DNA of 64,000 nucleotides, from contig NC_046674.1 in the NCBI RefSeq assembly GCF_003369915.1, forward strand, positions 31,375,657 through 31,439,656, written 5' to 3'. Within the stretch, counting starts at the first letter, position 1. Each line of letters starts with the position of its first letter. The notes under the pieces were generated by a model that was given only the letters and a program-made list of their open reading frames with translations, ran no database searches and was not told where the DNA came from. Below, piece by piece: positions 24,079 through 38,173 of this stretch. Position numbers and translations under genes: made by a program. The DNA is from Drosophila miranda (lineage: Eukaryota; Arthropoda; Insecta; Diptera; Drosophilidae).

Positions 24079-25924
24079 AAAGGGTTCTCACCGTCACTAG
24101 TCACCGTCTTTCTCTGCTTCTATTATGCTCATTTGAGCCTTCACAGCTTTTCTCTGGTTATATATCTGTACATATGTATGTATATTATTACCTTTGAATT
24201 GATTTCCTCGCAGTTCATACCTCAAAATTCACAAAATCGTTGACTCAGAGCTGAACTCAGATTGAAGCGGACTCAAACCCATTGGGTCTGGGATGGAGCG
24301 GACCTGGGTGTGCAATCGTCTAAGTGCGAAGTTGTGGCTTTCGTGTGAGTTGTTCTTAATAAATTAACGAAAAGAAACGGAACGTGACGGAACGGAACGA
24401 GTCAAAAGGATTTTGGAAAAACCGTAAATGCAGATGATGAATTCTCAGCAATTTGTAAAACTTTTTCCTTGGACATGCCATCGTAATTATCTGACCAGAA
24501 TATTCTGCAATTCGAACTAAGATGAATGGAACCTGCACCGATTTTGTCAAGATAACTTGACACTAGAAATACTGTTTACGTTCCAAAACTCAAACTTCCA
24601 AAAAAAATGTTTGAGATGTTGTTTTCATCGCTTTTTCTCGGACTGAATCTCTAATCTAGCTGAATTAAGAAGTACCAGATTATGGTCAGATGAGTTCGGC
24701 CCTATAATGAGTACGATACCAAACCACAGATATACATTTACGGGGACACCGACAGCCGAGGCAGTGAACTTGAAGAGGTTATTACAAATTCAAGTGCGGC
24801 AGCATGGGTCGCTAAGACAAATACACGTTGCCACTGACCCATATTAGTATTAGTGGATCGCTCAGATATACTATGTTCATGTACATATACATATGTATAT
24901 GTACTTTTATCCAGGCGTGCGTGCTGACAAGGGTTTTGTCGCTTTCTTGGAAATAGATTTACAGTTTGGTGATCATAAAATGATTTGCAATTTGGTAAAG
25001 TCCAACACAAACAGAACTCTGGCAAGAAGATCCAGAAGTTCTAACGCATTCTTATCGCCCAAGCAACATCCATCCGTCAGCGAGTTAGTCAGAGTGAGGA
25101 CACTGCAAAAAACGAACCACCCCGAATGCGATATACTGCTCCCACCCGTATCTGATGTACAGATGCGAGTGGAAGCTCCAAGTGTAGATAGCGGGCCTTA
25201 TCTTTTGGTTAGTCAGACCCATAATACAGCAAGATTTAAGTATCTTGCGATGACTTGGGTAGCTTCTTTGTTTTCCTGCTGTTCGCTTCGGGGTTTTTTT
25301 GTCATTGCCATTAGGCCAGGTTGTGCAATTTCACACACATTTGATTAATCGGCAGCGAAAAGTGGCCGGACGGCAGGTGACTATACTTAGAACAGTGTGT
25401 AGTACGAGAATGTGGCGTGGAGGCCTTAGCACGTGTTGTGCCACCAATTAGCACCCCATCGGAGTTACTGCTATCATGTGGTCTCTACGGAAATTTCATT
25501 AGTTTCATTACATTAAGTTGGTACTCATTTGCCGTTAGTGGCAGTGGCATCGCACTCCTTTTATTCCACGCCTACGATATGCATCCGGGTGACGCATTTA
25601 AGAGACTAATTAAATCAGTCTACCCGAGATAATTGTACTTACTCGTATGTGCGTACAGACATACACATATACATATTCTTAATCGCATTCGATCTTGGCA
25701 GAATCAGCTTGGGGCAGATCAGTGCAGATTGTTTTATGTATGCCCAATTAAAACTGGAGCTGGAGGCTAGAGGCTGGGGACTTATCGGGGACCGCAAATG
25801 GAATGGCGTTAACAGGCTAATGAATAAATTAAAAATTAGCTGAGGGTCACTATAAATTGACACACCACACCGATAGACACACATACACTATATGTACCCA
25901 CATACACATATACATATTTATACG
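24079..25924. other. Non-coding stretch without gene
   Basis: Only chance ORFs and TACATATGTA-type simple repeats (24168, 24880-24900, 25665) are present. No family-like protein was found. Confidence 0.4.
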
Positions 25925-26295
25925 CCACCAGTGAAAATGATACTGTAAAGCACTAGAGCCACTGAATTTTGTTTTTAGGCTCCTGTGATATCACACTGAG
26001 TCATTTGTTTTAAAATCTTGCCACACCCCCTTCCGCCTCCACAAAGGATTAAAATCTGTGGAGAGATAGGAGATTACGTAGAATAATTAAGAATAACCAT
26101 ATTTATCTAACCAAATTGCCGAATATGGATCAGATCGGGCTATTATTGTACTCAGGAGGCACAAATGAAACTGCAGTTGCTACGCAACGCCTTCCACGAG
26201 CTTAGTCATTCCCTCTCTTTTACACACTCTTCCTGGTGCAGTGTGCGTTTTCTGGTAAAATAGAGCTGCGACTCACAACTTTACCGCTCGTTAAA
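25925..26295 (-). mobile_element. Decayed DINE-1/Helentron-like copy
   Basis: Family words in reverse orientation are CTCCTGTGATATCACACTGA, CCACACCCCCTTCCGCCTCC with ACAAAGGA, ATATTTATCTAACCAAATTG and TGGATCAGATCGGGCTATTA, CAGTTGCTACGCAACGCC and AGAGCTGCGACTCACAACTT. The microsatellite-side end is lost. Confidence 0.65.
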
Positions 26296-26714
26296 GACTG
26301 TTTACGTCTAAGATCTTATTTATATTATTATTTATATAATATAATTGTTTTCTCACCTAAAAAGCTTTTAAGTTTATTTTATCTATTTGATTCATGAAAT
26401 TCTCTATATATTTATGATAAATTCAATTGAGCTTTTTAACAATATGCCCAGAAATGAAAGGAACGACCGAGTAAAAGCGAAAGAAAGAAATAAGTCACCA
26501 AAATTCTAACCAGATTCGAGCACGAAGAAGCGAAAAACATTACGGATACGCGATGTTGATAGATCCATATATATTTGCGTCTATACATACACATGTGTAC
26601 ATACATATACATATGTACATATGTAAGTTTGTATGAATGTATTTACATATATCAATTTCGATGCCTGACAGATCTCGTGACGTTTGGCGATGACGGCGAT
26701 AAGACGCAAACACA
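26296..26714. other. AT-rich spacer between two DINE copies
   Basis: No gene was found. A TACATA/CATATGTA simple-repeat patch lies at 26585-26650. Confidence 0.4.
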
Positions 26715-27838
26715 AACGAGGGGGAACGTTGTGAGTTACTGCGGACACCGCAACTCTACAGTTATACCCGATACTAAGTCAGTATGGCTCTCCTACGGCA
26801 GACGCCGCTAATATTAAACGACACGACAAAGAGTGCGTGCGAGAGAGACAGAAAATCAGTCTGAGCGTGACGTCGGGCGCTGCGTAGCCACTGCAAATTG
26901 ATTTGTTCCTATTGGCTATAAAAATGATCTGATCTGATCCAGATTCAGCAATCTGATAGATATGGTCATTATCTATGATTCTGCGTTTTTAGTTTTCTCG
27001 AATGTGCAATATTGTGGATGCAACAGATTATCGTTTTTTGTGGGGGCGGAAGAGCGTGGGGCGAAATTTTGAGATATACGTTTTATAGTGACATCTTAAA
27101 GGAGTGTGTGTACCAAATTTGGTTACTCTAGCCTTAATAGTCTCTGAGATTTGTGGATGCCTCAGATTTTCGTCCTTTGCGGGGGCGGAAGGGGGTGTGG
27201 CGAAATTTTGACGCAAAATGGTCAAGGTCCGATATCACAGGAGTGTGGATACCAAATTTGGTTGCTCTGGCTCTTATAGGTTCTGAGATCCTTGAACTCA
27301 TATTTTGCAATTGGCAAAACCGACCATGAAACCTGTGTGTTAGAGAGAGACAGAGCGAGAGAGAATGAAATTGTTTTCTTGATTCTGGCTATAATAATTA
27401 TACGATCTGATTGAGATTTTACCATCTAGAACATATAGTCATCTTCTACGATTCAGCGTTTTAGTTTTCTCGTATCGTCGAAATTGTGGATGCCACAGAT
27501 TTTCGCCCTTTGTGGGGGCGGAAGTGGGCGGGGCAAAGTTTGGAAACTTTCTTGTAGCAGTGACATATCACAGAAGTCTGGATCCAAAACATCGTTGCTC
27601 TAGCTCTTATAGTCTTTGAGCACTAGGCGCTGAAGGGGACGGACAGACGGACAGACGGACGGACGGACAGACGGACAGACGGGCAGACAGACATGGCTCA
27701 ATCGACTCGGCTATTGATGCTGATCAAGAATATATATACTTTATGGGGTCGGAAACGATTCCTTCTGGACGTTACACACATCCACTTTTACCACAAATCT
27801 AATATACCCCAATACTCATTTTGAGTATCGGGTATAAA
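26715..27838 (+). mobile_element. Full-length DINE-1/Helentron-like element
   Basis: It has complete left (AACGAGGGGGAACGTTGTGA) and right (GAGTATCGGGTATAAA) ends, sub-terminal inverted repeats and internal modules. The expanded GGACGGACAGAC microsatellite runs from about 27638 to 27692. It shares with the copy at 46491 the variant AGTTTGGAAACTTTCTTG and CTGGATCCAAAACATCG, which suggests a common subfamily. Confidence 0.9.
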
Positions 27839-28841
27839 AATATGACGAAAAGCTAGAACCAAAATTGAGACACGAACACAATGGGGGACGGAGGAGCGGA
27901 TGGGGTTGGGGACGACAATAAACAACAGTGTCGTTCATTCAAGCAAACAAATAATAAATTAATAAATTAAAAATGAGACGATAAAAATTGCTTGATGGCT
28001 GTCGGGCCTGTTGAGGCTGCCGCTGCCTCTTTCGATCGGCTTTTGTTGGATGTAGAAGGAGATGTTGGATGTGAGGATGTGGATGGGGGGCATTGTTTGT
28101 TTGTTTGTTGTCTCGCATTAAACAATTGACGCACTCGCCTACGGTGACACACTAAAACACAGGGCCAGAGGGACCAGAGAAGGAGATGGACTATCTATCA
28201 ATGGCGTTTCGCCAAATGTTTTTTCATCTCTTCCATTAACAGTAATTATCGCAAATTATCGTATTTGTATGTGCTAACTGAACGTCCCGTCGTCGCTACA
28301 CACAAATCCAATTTCCGTCCACACACACCTACACACACGCAGCCTGCTGAAGGAGGCGTGGCGTCGGAATCCAATAATTTCTAATGAAAGTTGAAAAGCG
28401 CCACTTCAAGCGATTGGTTGGCAATGTGAATCCCACAGAATGTCGAGCCGCAGCTAGTATCGAACATGTTCGAGGCCCGGTCGAACCGCGAGGCAGCGAT
28501 GCTGCGCAGTGGACTTGGGCACAGTGGTGCAATAACGGTTACATTGTATGTATGTATTTCTTGGAACCAGTGATCTCTGTATATTCTCTTTGAATTAAGC
28601 TTTCCCCAAAAACCGAATCCAGTATTACAATACGGCTACTAAGGAAGATTTCTAAGAACCTCAGATAAGGCGAACCCAAAATTTAACAGGATTTTTTTGG
28701 ATCAATTTTTTTAAAGAATGTATGCTACTTTGCTGTTCAGACAAGTATAAATGAAAAACTTGCAGAGAAGAATAGAACAAGTTATTCTGCAAGTTATTCT
28801 CTATTTTAGTGCAATTCTAACGCTTTTCTACCCACTGTGCG
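27839..28841. other. Non-coding stretch
   Basis: No supported gene was found. A TGTTTGTTTGTT tract lies near 28096. Confidence 0.4.
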
Positions 28842-29126
28842 ATGCTGCGCAGTCGAGGAACACCCACACTCAACACTCAGCTCGAATCTGAGCAGAAGAA
28901 AAAGCCGAAATCAAACACAATCGACAACCGCAACCGCAACAGCAACGAAAAAGAAACCAAAAAGCTCGTGATCAGTGCACCGCTCTCTTCCCAGCGTCAG
29001 AGCTCTTCGGCTGCCAGCGCCAGCGGCAGCGGCAGCGCCGAAGCCAACGCCAGCGTCAACGCCAGCTACGACGCTGACGGCATGCAAACAGGATCTGAGC
29101 GTATATTACGTAGCGGTGGGCTTTAA
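28842..29126 (+). CDS. Small low-complexity ORF, possibly in a leader exon
   Basis: An ATG-initiated frame of 94 residues begins MLRSRGTPTLNTQLESEQKK. It continues with N/R/K-rich sequence, then S/A-rich low complexity (SSAASASGSGSAEANASVNA) and ends ERILRSGGL. There is no recognised domain. It may be an unconserved chance frame in GC-richer sequence or an upstream ORF in a 5' leader. The plus-strand sequence that follows ends in a good splice donor at 30269. Confidence 0.2.
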   Translation: MLRSRGTPTLNTQLESEQKKKPKSNTIDNRNRNSNEKETKKLVISAPLSSQRQSSSAASASGSGSAEANASVNASYDADGMQTGSERILRSGGL

Positions 29127-30268
29127 GCCAACATCATTCCCCAGCCGAACGCCAACAACGCCAGCAGCAGATCCAGCGATCAGCGTTAAAAGAGCCACAA
29201 TCCACGATTAGCCAGCAGCCAACCGCTAACCGCTAACATCGATAACGAGCAGCTGTTTTGGGCCCAGTGTCAGAGAGCTATCTGTCCGCATCTGCCAACA
29301 GCAGCAGCGATCCCCCGCCTCATCAGCATCAGCAGCTGAATTGTCAGCAGAAACAAGTGCAAAAGTGAAGTGAACTCCGCCGACAGCGACGCTCTCTCTG
29401 TCACCTCCACCTGCTCTGGAAGCTCCTCTGGTCTCTTGCGCTCCGGCTTCGTGCTCGTGCCGTGCTCGCCGCGGTTCGATTCAGACTCGGACTTGGATTC
29501 GGACCCGAGATCGGGTTCGTGCGGCACTCCGCTCGCGCTCCAAGTCGCGCCGTAAATTACTTGCAAAGTTAAATTTAGTCTCGGCTTTTAATACCGTTTT
29601 TGTGCGTTTTCGAGTTGGTCGTGTTTTTGTTAACAACAAAATTCCAATAAAAAATCAGCTCGAGCCAAAATCAAATATATATTCTGAAGAGGAAAGCTCT
29701 TCAGCTCCTCAGACGTTTTCCCCAGGAGAGACTTTAATGTGACTGCGAGAGTCTTGAAATTGTGAAATATTTCCCGGATCCTGTTGATCGATTATCCTGC
29801 TGAAATTTGTTGTTTGGCAAATACCCGAAAATATATAATTTTTTTTTCTGTTGAACAACTTAAACGGAAATGTAAGCTACTCGCCCCCGCCAAGAACTGA
29901 GCCCCGCTTTCTGCTTAACATTTAGAACAATTGTTTTTCAACGCGGCCACCAGCTCCGAAACGTCCAGCGCAGCAAGCCTTAAACAACAAAATCCAATTA
30001 CATAACATTTAATAGCAAAGAGCAGCAATTTAATATCATAATTTACAAAAAAAAAAAAAAAAACGAGCTCACATATACCACACACGCGTACATTCGGGCG
30101 CACGCATACGCACACAAGCAGCGTATTAAAAGACGGAAGTGGATTTTTTCGTTTAGCGGCAAAGCGGCGCATCCTGTTTTGGGCTTTTCAACATACACAC
30201 ACGAGAGAGAGAGAGACCTCGCGTACACGTATAAGAGCTGCGATTACGTTTTCCCACGAGATATAACG
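28842..30268 (+). other. Possible 5' leader exon ending at a splice donor
   Basis: This stretch is less AT-rich than its surroundings and rich in CAGCAG/CCAGCAGC words. It ends in ATATAACG followed by GTAAGTGAAG, a strong donor match at 30269. The next annotated plus-strand acceptor that leads into a start codon is at 45841-45843 (UNC93-like gene), so it might be an alternative first exon of that gene. This is inference only. The 5' boundary is not known. Confidence 0.25.
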
Positions 30269-33200
30269 GTAAGTGAAGCTGTTATGCTATTGTTATATTG
30301 GAATATACATAATTATACTCGTAAGTTCGAACTAGTTCTCGTATTTCGAAGTGCTGTAGCCCGAAAGGACTTAAACGGTGAATGTAGAAAATTCTGGCGA
30401 AGTTAGAGATTTGTTTAATTTATTTTACAACAAAATATTGAAGTGTTTAGTGCTAAAGAACTAAATTAGTACTGTTCGTCAACCCGTAGAACACTTTTCC
30501 AACAGCTGCCTTAGAGATGAATCACAAAACTCAACAATTAAAGAAAAAACAGTCCGTCAAAATAAACTGCGCAAATGGTCTCACAGAAAGCTCTCAGTTG
30601 TGCAAATTCCATTACTCGTAGTGGACCCATTAGTTTCAAAATTCCGATAAGATTGACAAAACTAAACCATAGTAATTTCTGTTTATCAAAATATTGGGTA
30701 TAGCATATAGTGCGATGCACCAGTCGTTGCATCCCGATACCCGCTTATATGCACATATATGTATATGTACATATGTATGTGCATGTAAATTTATATTTAG
30801 TAAATTTATATTTTTGACTGCCAGAAGGGACAGAAACCCCAGCCAAATGTTAATAATAAACAAACAAATTGCATAAGCTTTTGCGGCTTGTGCGAGGCCC
30901 ACCCGCAAACAAAAATAACGAAGCGAATCCAAACAAAGGAAAACTCTTCGAAGTCGTTATCCAATTCTAATAAATTCAAAGCTGGGGTTATTCCCCCCAC
31001 TTTCGAGGAGAAGTCATGGAGGGCTCGAGAGATCAGGAACGGATCCAGATGAACATAACATAACACTGCGTCCTATCCGTACGATCGAGAGATCATTACA
31101 TTTAGGGGAGGACCAGGTACAGTTGACGTCAGCTTTGCGCTTTGAGAAGGGTGGTCCACTGCTTTTGTCCTGCTCACACCCACAACATCATAGATAATAG
31201 AGAATAGAGACATGGCAGGACTGCATCTACAGATACCATGCGGCCGCGGTGGTGGCCGAAAATGGTCATGTGACGCCTCGTATCTGCTGGATACGTTCGT
31301 GATGTTGGCATGCGCACTGCATGGGGGTTATTTAAGCGCTCGTCGAACATGCGCAGCTTTTCAATGGGCGAGAGAGACTTATAAAGCAGGCAGCTCACAC
31401 ATCTTGCACACATTCACATCCCCCAGAGAGGCCAGCGATCCGTAGCGGATCAGCATAGAAAACTTTCACTGGCGGTCCAGTGGGACCGACTCCGACTCCG
31501 ACTCTGACTCCGATTCCGCTTTTAGCTTGAGCTTAAGTCGCATGAAGATGCTTTTCAGGCGGAAATCCGCACAAAAATTGCCGACTTCCAATGCCGATTT
31601 GCATAAATGTTGTTACGATAACAAATCACCTAGAAAAAATATCAGCGAGCGCAAACTATGACAAACAGACAAACTGAAATACTAATACTTAGTTCTAATT
31701 AAAAGTGGTTGGAGGGAAAAAAAAACTAATTAACATTTTTCGAGCGCAGCGCAAAGCGAAAAAAACACAAAAAAGTTAAGTCAATAGAGGTGAGAGAATC
31801 AATTCACAACGACAGACAGCGGCGAAGGCGAAGGCGAAGGCAGCGGCTAGTCAAGTGCCCACTTGAGTGGAAAATCAATGCACTTCCGCAAATATCTCCA
31901 AGCATATACACACACAGGTACATATACAGATACAGTCATATCCGCAGGCGCATTCATCAGGTCGAGAAGCACTCGTACACTCAGAACTGGGGCTTCCTAA
32001 ACCCTATTTGAATGTAATTATCAAAAATTTATTGTAGCAGAATCCGGAGTCGCCGCCGAAGTAATTGTAAAAAACAAGCAGCGGTTCCTTATGGGCTCTT
32101 ATATAACTTTTAAGGGCACCGTTTAGCTAGAATAATTAAGTCGACGAAATCAATGCACTAACTAAGTACAATAGAAGCCAAAAATATTCTGGCCATTAAT
32201 TCATCAGTTTGCCGGTTATTTTAATTTATTGACTAATTAAACCTTAAGAAAAGCAATTATGTTACTAAATATTCGTACTTAATTTGAGTCAATCAAAAAC
32301 TCAAAAACTGCTTAGGTGTAATGGGGCTTGTGACTTTTTGAGAATCATTTAAATCAAATATATGTATGCATCTAGGAAAAACATCAAAAAAGGAATTATT
32401 TGGTTGATGTTCCGCATCACCTAATATGCAAAGAATAGAACTAACAAGAACAATAACTAGCAACGAAAAAACACACAGATATTAAGGACATTTTATGGGA
32501 CACTCAAGAATTAATCAATCAAATGGTTTCCAAGCAAGTTCTACAAGTTCTAGATACTCCTAAAAGTTATTCCAAACGTTCTGAAAGAGATATACATAGA
32601 TACAGATATAAATATAAATATATATGTAAAAATAAATATATACATAGATATACGCAGCGTGTGACTCAAGCCATGCATTTTCATTTGACTTTTTGATAAA
32701 AACTTCCTTTTTATTATTGGGCGCTCCTTTTCAGACGAAACTTTCGCCCTTTTGCTGGCTATTAAACAAAACATTATTGTTTTAATTTTTTTTTTGCATT
32801 GCTTGCTTATTTGTGTTTATATATACGTTTTATTTGTAATTCATTTTCGGAGACTGCCTTAAAGACTGCCAACTCCTTTCGACAAGTATTCGAGGCTGTT
32901 GACGCTGCTTGTTGCATCTACAAAAACAAATTTCGCTGTCTGTCTGGCTTTCTGTCTGGCTGTCTCTCTGACTTTTGCTCTTGCTGCGGCTACTGCTGCT
33001 ACGGCTGCTGTTTTTTTATTTTGATATCGTGTTGTGATCGTTTGCACAACAATTTTGCGGCTGTTCTGCCGTGTGCCTGTGCCGTGCCGTGCCGTGCTCT
33101 TCTGCTCTGCTTCTGATGATTATTATGATGATCGGGTTGGCAGGTTGACTTTATTACTCATACGCCGTGTGTGGCTACTACTCTGTGGAGCTACGTTCCA

Positions 33201-34090
33201 GCCCAGCCAGCCCCAGCCCCAGGCCCGGCACAGCCTTCTTGACACGGACAGTGCCAAATAGCCGTGCAAATATTTGACCAACTCTTGTTAACACACTCTG
33301 CAAATAATTTATATAAACTTGAAATTAACATCAGACAGCAGGCAGCAACCAGGCCAAACTGGAGCGACTTCTGAGAGACAGTCGTCGAATCTGTATGTCG
33401 AATGTTATCACTTCATTAGAGCTGGCAACTTTGGGTGCAGCTCGTCAAGACCATAATCACGATGATATTGATAATGATAATGATAATGATGATGATGTTG
33501 GGCAAATCTCTCAATTTCCATCTGAACATCTACTTGTAATTAGCTAGCTCTCGATCTGCATGCCAGGTGGCCAAAAGAACAAGGCGAAAAGAGCAAGAAG
33601 CCTTTCCAGCTGATAAGGATAGGCCCCGTGTGCGGGGCCAAATTGGGAAGTTAACTATTATGGGTAAAACGGTACAGAGGTAGCTTCGAGCCAAATGCAC
33701 ACATACACTGAAAATGTTTTTAATACTATAGCGAATCTTATAGGGAACTATAGGGACAATTCGGGTCTGCAATCCATTCTTCTTAACGCCTTGGATCGCA
33801 GCTTGGATCGTAGCCACTTAGTGGTAATGCTGTTGATACAACATCCATCCAATGCGAGCATTATATAAGCTTCCCCCAACCCCCTCTCTAAGCTATACTC
33901 GTCCGCATAAATATGTATACAATATACAAGCCGTTGCCACTATCGGATTTCTTTTGTGAATGAAATTAACATGAAAACATGGCAGTAACCTTTAGAATCG
34001 AAATTTCGAGGCGCTGGAAAAACTTCCACGATGACAATCTGACAAGCACGGAGCCATAAAAGCCATGAGAAAACTTTCCATGAACAGCGC

Positions 34091-34130
34091 GCAGGCACAG
34101 GCACAGGCACAGGCACAGGCTCAGGCTCCA
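34091..34130. repeat. Hexanucleotide array (CAGGCA)n
   Basis: About six units of GGCACA/GGCTCA in tandem. Confidence 0.8.
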
Positions 34131-34225
34131 GCAAGTCTGATCTGATGACCGATATATGTATGTACATACATACATAAGTCTTGGTGGGGCTTTCACCCAA
34201 TTGCGGAACGCGCTGAGAATAATCC

Positions 34226-34302
34226 AGTAGCAGTAGAAGTGGCGGTAGCAGTGGCAGTGGCAGTGGCAGTAGCAATAGTTGTGACAGTAGCAGGGGCAGG
34301 CG
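34226..34302. repeat. Degenerate GGCAGT/GGTAGC hexamer array
   Basis: Interrupted units GTGGCA, GTAGCA and GGGGCA over about 75 nt. They give only low-complexity frames. Confidence 0.7.
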
Positions 34303-36887
34303 CAGGGGCAGTAGCTAACCGCCCAACGAACGATCATTATCGTGATAAGGCGCGAGGTTTATGATCAGGTTTTTATTGTTATTTATAGCCAAATAATTAC
34401 CAGCTCCGGCCAGCCCGATAAGAGGTAGAATTCCCGGGCCTGGCACCTACTATGTATGTATGTATATGACCAGCTACTTAGTCAGTGGCCACGTCGCTGA
34501 TGAGCTCGAGAAGCATCCAAAAGCTCGTGCCCGATCCGCGATCCACGATCCACGACCCACAATGGGCGATGGCCGATGGCCGATGGCCGATGCCCGATCC
34601 GCGAGGAACGCCCGCCCTCCCCAGATAAGATTCTGTATTTGTATTTCATAATAGTAGTATCATAGAGTGATATGATAGTGAAAGACTAGAAGACTCCCGT
34701 CCCGCGTTCAATGGCAAACATTGAACTTTGGAGTTGTTCTTATAAGCTTATACAACACGCTCATTATGCGCCATTATTTCGTATAATCGAGATCCGATGC
34801 TGGTTTTTTTTCGGATACTCTGGTGGGTCTTTCCCACCGAATTCTGCGTCGCAGAACGGCCGAAAACCAAACAATTGAGACTGGGGCTAAGGCTGCGCCA
34901 GAGCCAGAGCCCGAGCCAGAGCCAGAAGCTGGGGAAACACTTAAGAACCGACAGCAAGTGCCAACAAAAGCCAAAGCAGATTCTTGATTTATTTGGCTAA
35001 CAAATGAGGGAGTACTCGTACTCCTACTCGTTCTCGTGTGTCCCGGACAGGTGACAGGGCACTTTGAGGCCCAAAGAATTCGCTGCCTCGGGCCCCTACC
35101 CTGAACACCTACCAGATCACATGTATCATGCAGGGGCCATAATCTTTTCACGCTAACGAGCATTCTGGCCCAAAATAAGTTCCGTTTATACGAGGACACA
35201 CAATGTGGGTTAAGCAAAGAATTCTTCATACATATGTACATATGTACACACATATGTACCCGTGCCCGTGCCCGTATGTAAAGCCGTATACTTAGTCTTA
35301 GACGCGGACACATCTACATCAACATCACATCTCATCTAATTACGAGTATTCTTACGCTCATAAAGAAACAAAAGCAAATAAATAAAACTACACACAAATG
35401 GAAATGAAAAGCACAGAAATTTATAGTTGACGCTGAAGCGGAAGTTATTATGACAGATAAAAAAGCGCAAATGGAGGCGAACTCAAAACAAATCAAAACG
35501 AAACTAATGCTGGTCTGGCACATCTAAAAAACATGGAATCGCAACAAACTGAAGCTCAATGCAATGTTTTGTTAGAACTTTTTGTGGAGTTTATTTCACT
35601 CACTCTCTGTTCTGGCGACTGCTGCTGCTGCTGCCACTAATTGCATTCTAATCGCAGATGAAGGTCTCGGTCTTGGCCATGTTTAGTTTTTGCTCTGCTG
35701 TTCAGATACGAGTCGGTACGCGCACTAGTACTGTGGGTAGCAGTTGGCCAAGATGTGCAAAACGAAACGCTCGGCATACGAGCAATGTGCCGCAATGAGC
35801 CGCAATATGGAGTGAAAGAGAACTGGCTTTACCAAGGGATCTCTTCCCTTTTTTTTCCCCTCTGCTGCGCTAAATTGAGCTACAGAAAACCACTCTCATT
35901 CAGACTCCTGTTCCAAGAGCAGCAAAGCAAGAAGTGCTGCTTGATATGCTTCGATTCTTTAACCTAAAAGTAATTCGTTATGTATCGTTATGGTTTATAA
36001 GACTTTCAAAAGAGATGAGAACTATTTTCGATTCTCATACCAGAATACCAGAGACAGACGGGCTGACGGGGGTGCTGCCTATCACTATCATCTTTTTTAT
36101 TATCCGTCATCCGCAGCAGACCCGTTCTAGAGCCGGAATTTCCCTTTCAATATAATCTCCTCCTTCAGTTTATAAGTGCTAGCTGCCTTAATCCCAGAAA
36201 TAAGGTAATGACCGGGGCGGTGCACCGCGCTGGTCTTTATTGCCGGACATTGTATAACAATGCGGTCCTGTTGCGGCCTGTATCGGGCGACAAGAAGCAG
36301 CGATAGGGATCGGATCGTATCGGATCGGTGGTAATCTTTATGGCTGCCGCGAAATCAATCAATTTAAATTTGATTAGGCTGTGATTTCTACACGGCCACG
36401 GCCCCACGGAAAAGGCCGTATCGTACCATGGCTTTATATACGACTAAAGATACATATGTACATATGTATGTACATATATAGAAGCTGATATATGACGGGG
36501 GCTATGACGATTACAGTCTGGTTATACTGGTGGGTACTCGGTACCAATATAATATTTTATGGCCAACCAAATCACGCGAACTCACTTGACGGAAATCGGC
36601 GAATGCCGCTCCGCGTCTGAACCTTAGTTCATATAATATCAGAGCAAAATAATGCCCATGTACATATATCCATATATAAAATTCATATACATGTGTACGA
36701 GGGATGAGGAAAATCATTGTTATTAATACGATTATTGTGTGCACGGTTGCGTGTTAATTTTGCTGTGATTCCACCTGGGAGTACCTTTTTGTTTGGCGTT
36801 TTTCCCATTTTCAATTTGCAAAATACAATGCAAATGGCTCTGGCCACTCTCCCTCCCTCTCCCAACAATAACCCCTTTCCAGCCCCA

Positions 36888-36932
36888 TCCGCCCATCCAC
36901 CCATCCGCCCATCCGCCCATCCGTCCTTCCCT
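36888..36932. repeat. Short CCATCCGCC array
   Basis: Four to five near-identical 8-9 nt units (CCATCCGCC/CATCCACC). Confidence 0.75.
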
Positions 36933-37123
36933 TCGATGGAGATTAACTGTTATTAGGGGCCTTGTTATCAGATCTCAAAATCAATTTTTATTTTGGCCTC
37001 TTTTTGCTTTGCTTTGTTTCGGCTTTTTTTGCGGCTTCTGTTCGACTGATCTCGTTGACATTCGGGGGAACAATTAAAAGTTTGTCTGTTACTTGCACAA
37101 AACAAGATTGTAATTATATCACA

Positions 37124-37140
37124 TATAGATATAGAGATAG

Positions 37141-37171
<31 letters not shown>

Positions 37172-37174
37172 GAG
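37124..37174. repeat. Interrupted GATA/GA microsatellite
   Basis: ATAGATATAGAGATAGAGAC leads into about 12 GA units. Confidence 0.85.
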
Positions 37175-38149
37175 TACAGAGTATGTATGGCCTGGTACGA
37201 GAGTATTGATATTGAGTAATTGTCGCACAATCGCTTTGCCCAGTTCAATCAACTCGTCGCCAACAAAGCGAGAAGTACTCGTACTAGTATTTTCATTTTC
37301 ATTTTCATATTCGGGACATTGTCAACGACACTTGGAGTACGCTTGATACACTTTAAGATGAACTTTTTTACCTTTACGGCTGTACCACTCTTCAAATGAT
37401 AAGCGATAAAAACTTCTTTTCACATTTGTTACACCCTATATCTAGAAACGGAGTGATTGACATGGCCCGAACGGCTAAACTTGGAAGGGTTTCCCTTCTA
37501 CTGTGTATGGCTTTCTTGAATCAGCGCAAATGAGCTTGACAAATGGGAACTGCCACTAATTCAAGTTTTCAATAATAAATAATAGTAATAATAGTAGTAA
37601 AATAAAACCTTAGGTCAAAAAGTATCCCCATAGTATTTCTTTGGGGATCGAAAGACCGAGGGGAATTCTCAAGTCGAGAATAATTCAAAATCCATAATCT
37701 AGAAGCCATTAGACACTTGGTCGCTAACCATTTAAAACAGTTAAGCCATTTTCGTTGTTACTTTAATTAAAATATATGCAGAAGGGGAAACACAGGCAAC
37801 ATCAAGTGGCTGAGCCCCAGGTATCTGATACTACTCTATAATGAAATGAAATCAGCAGCTAAAAATATTGGCTATAAATAGGCAAGCAACGAAATATACA
37901 TATACATACGTATTGAGGCACACACATATGCATATACATATTTATGTATGTATGCATGCGCCTGGAACACAACGGAGACGAAAAACAAAACCAGTTGAGG
38001 ACACCGATCCGTAGTTGATGCCAAGTCTCCGTCTCCAGCCTTTGCCCACTCCAGATCCACAGACAAGAGACGTTGGCATTCACGTGACCAGCAAAAAAAT
38101 TGTCATATATTTATTTATGGTGAATACTCGTACTTGTCACACATACATG

Positions 38150-38173
38150 CACACACACACACACACACACATA
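38150..38173. repeat. CA microsatellite
   Basis: About ten CA units followed by ACATACATATGTATG. Confidence 0.85.

Noticed and set aside
33966..34337. Cys/Tyr-rich minus-strand frames
   Set aside because: Produced by the GGCAGT and CAGGCA hexamer arrays.
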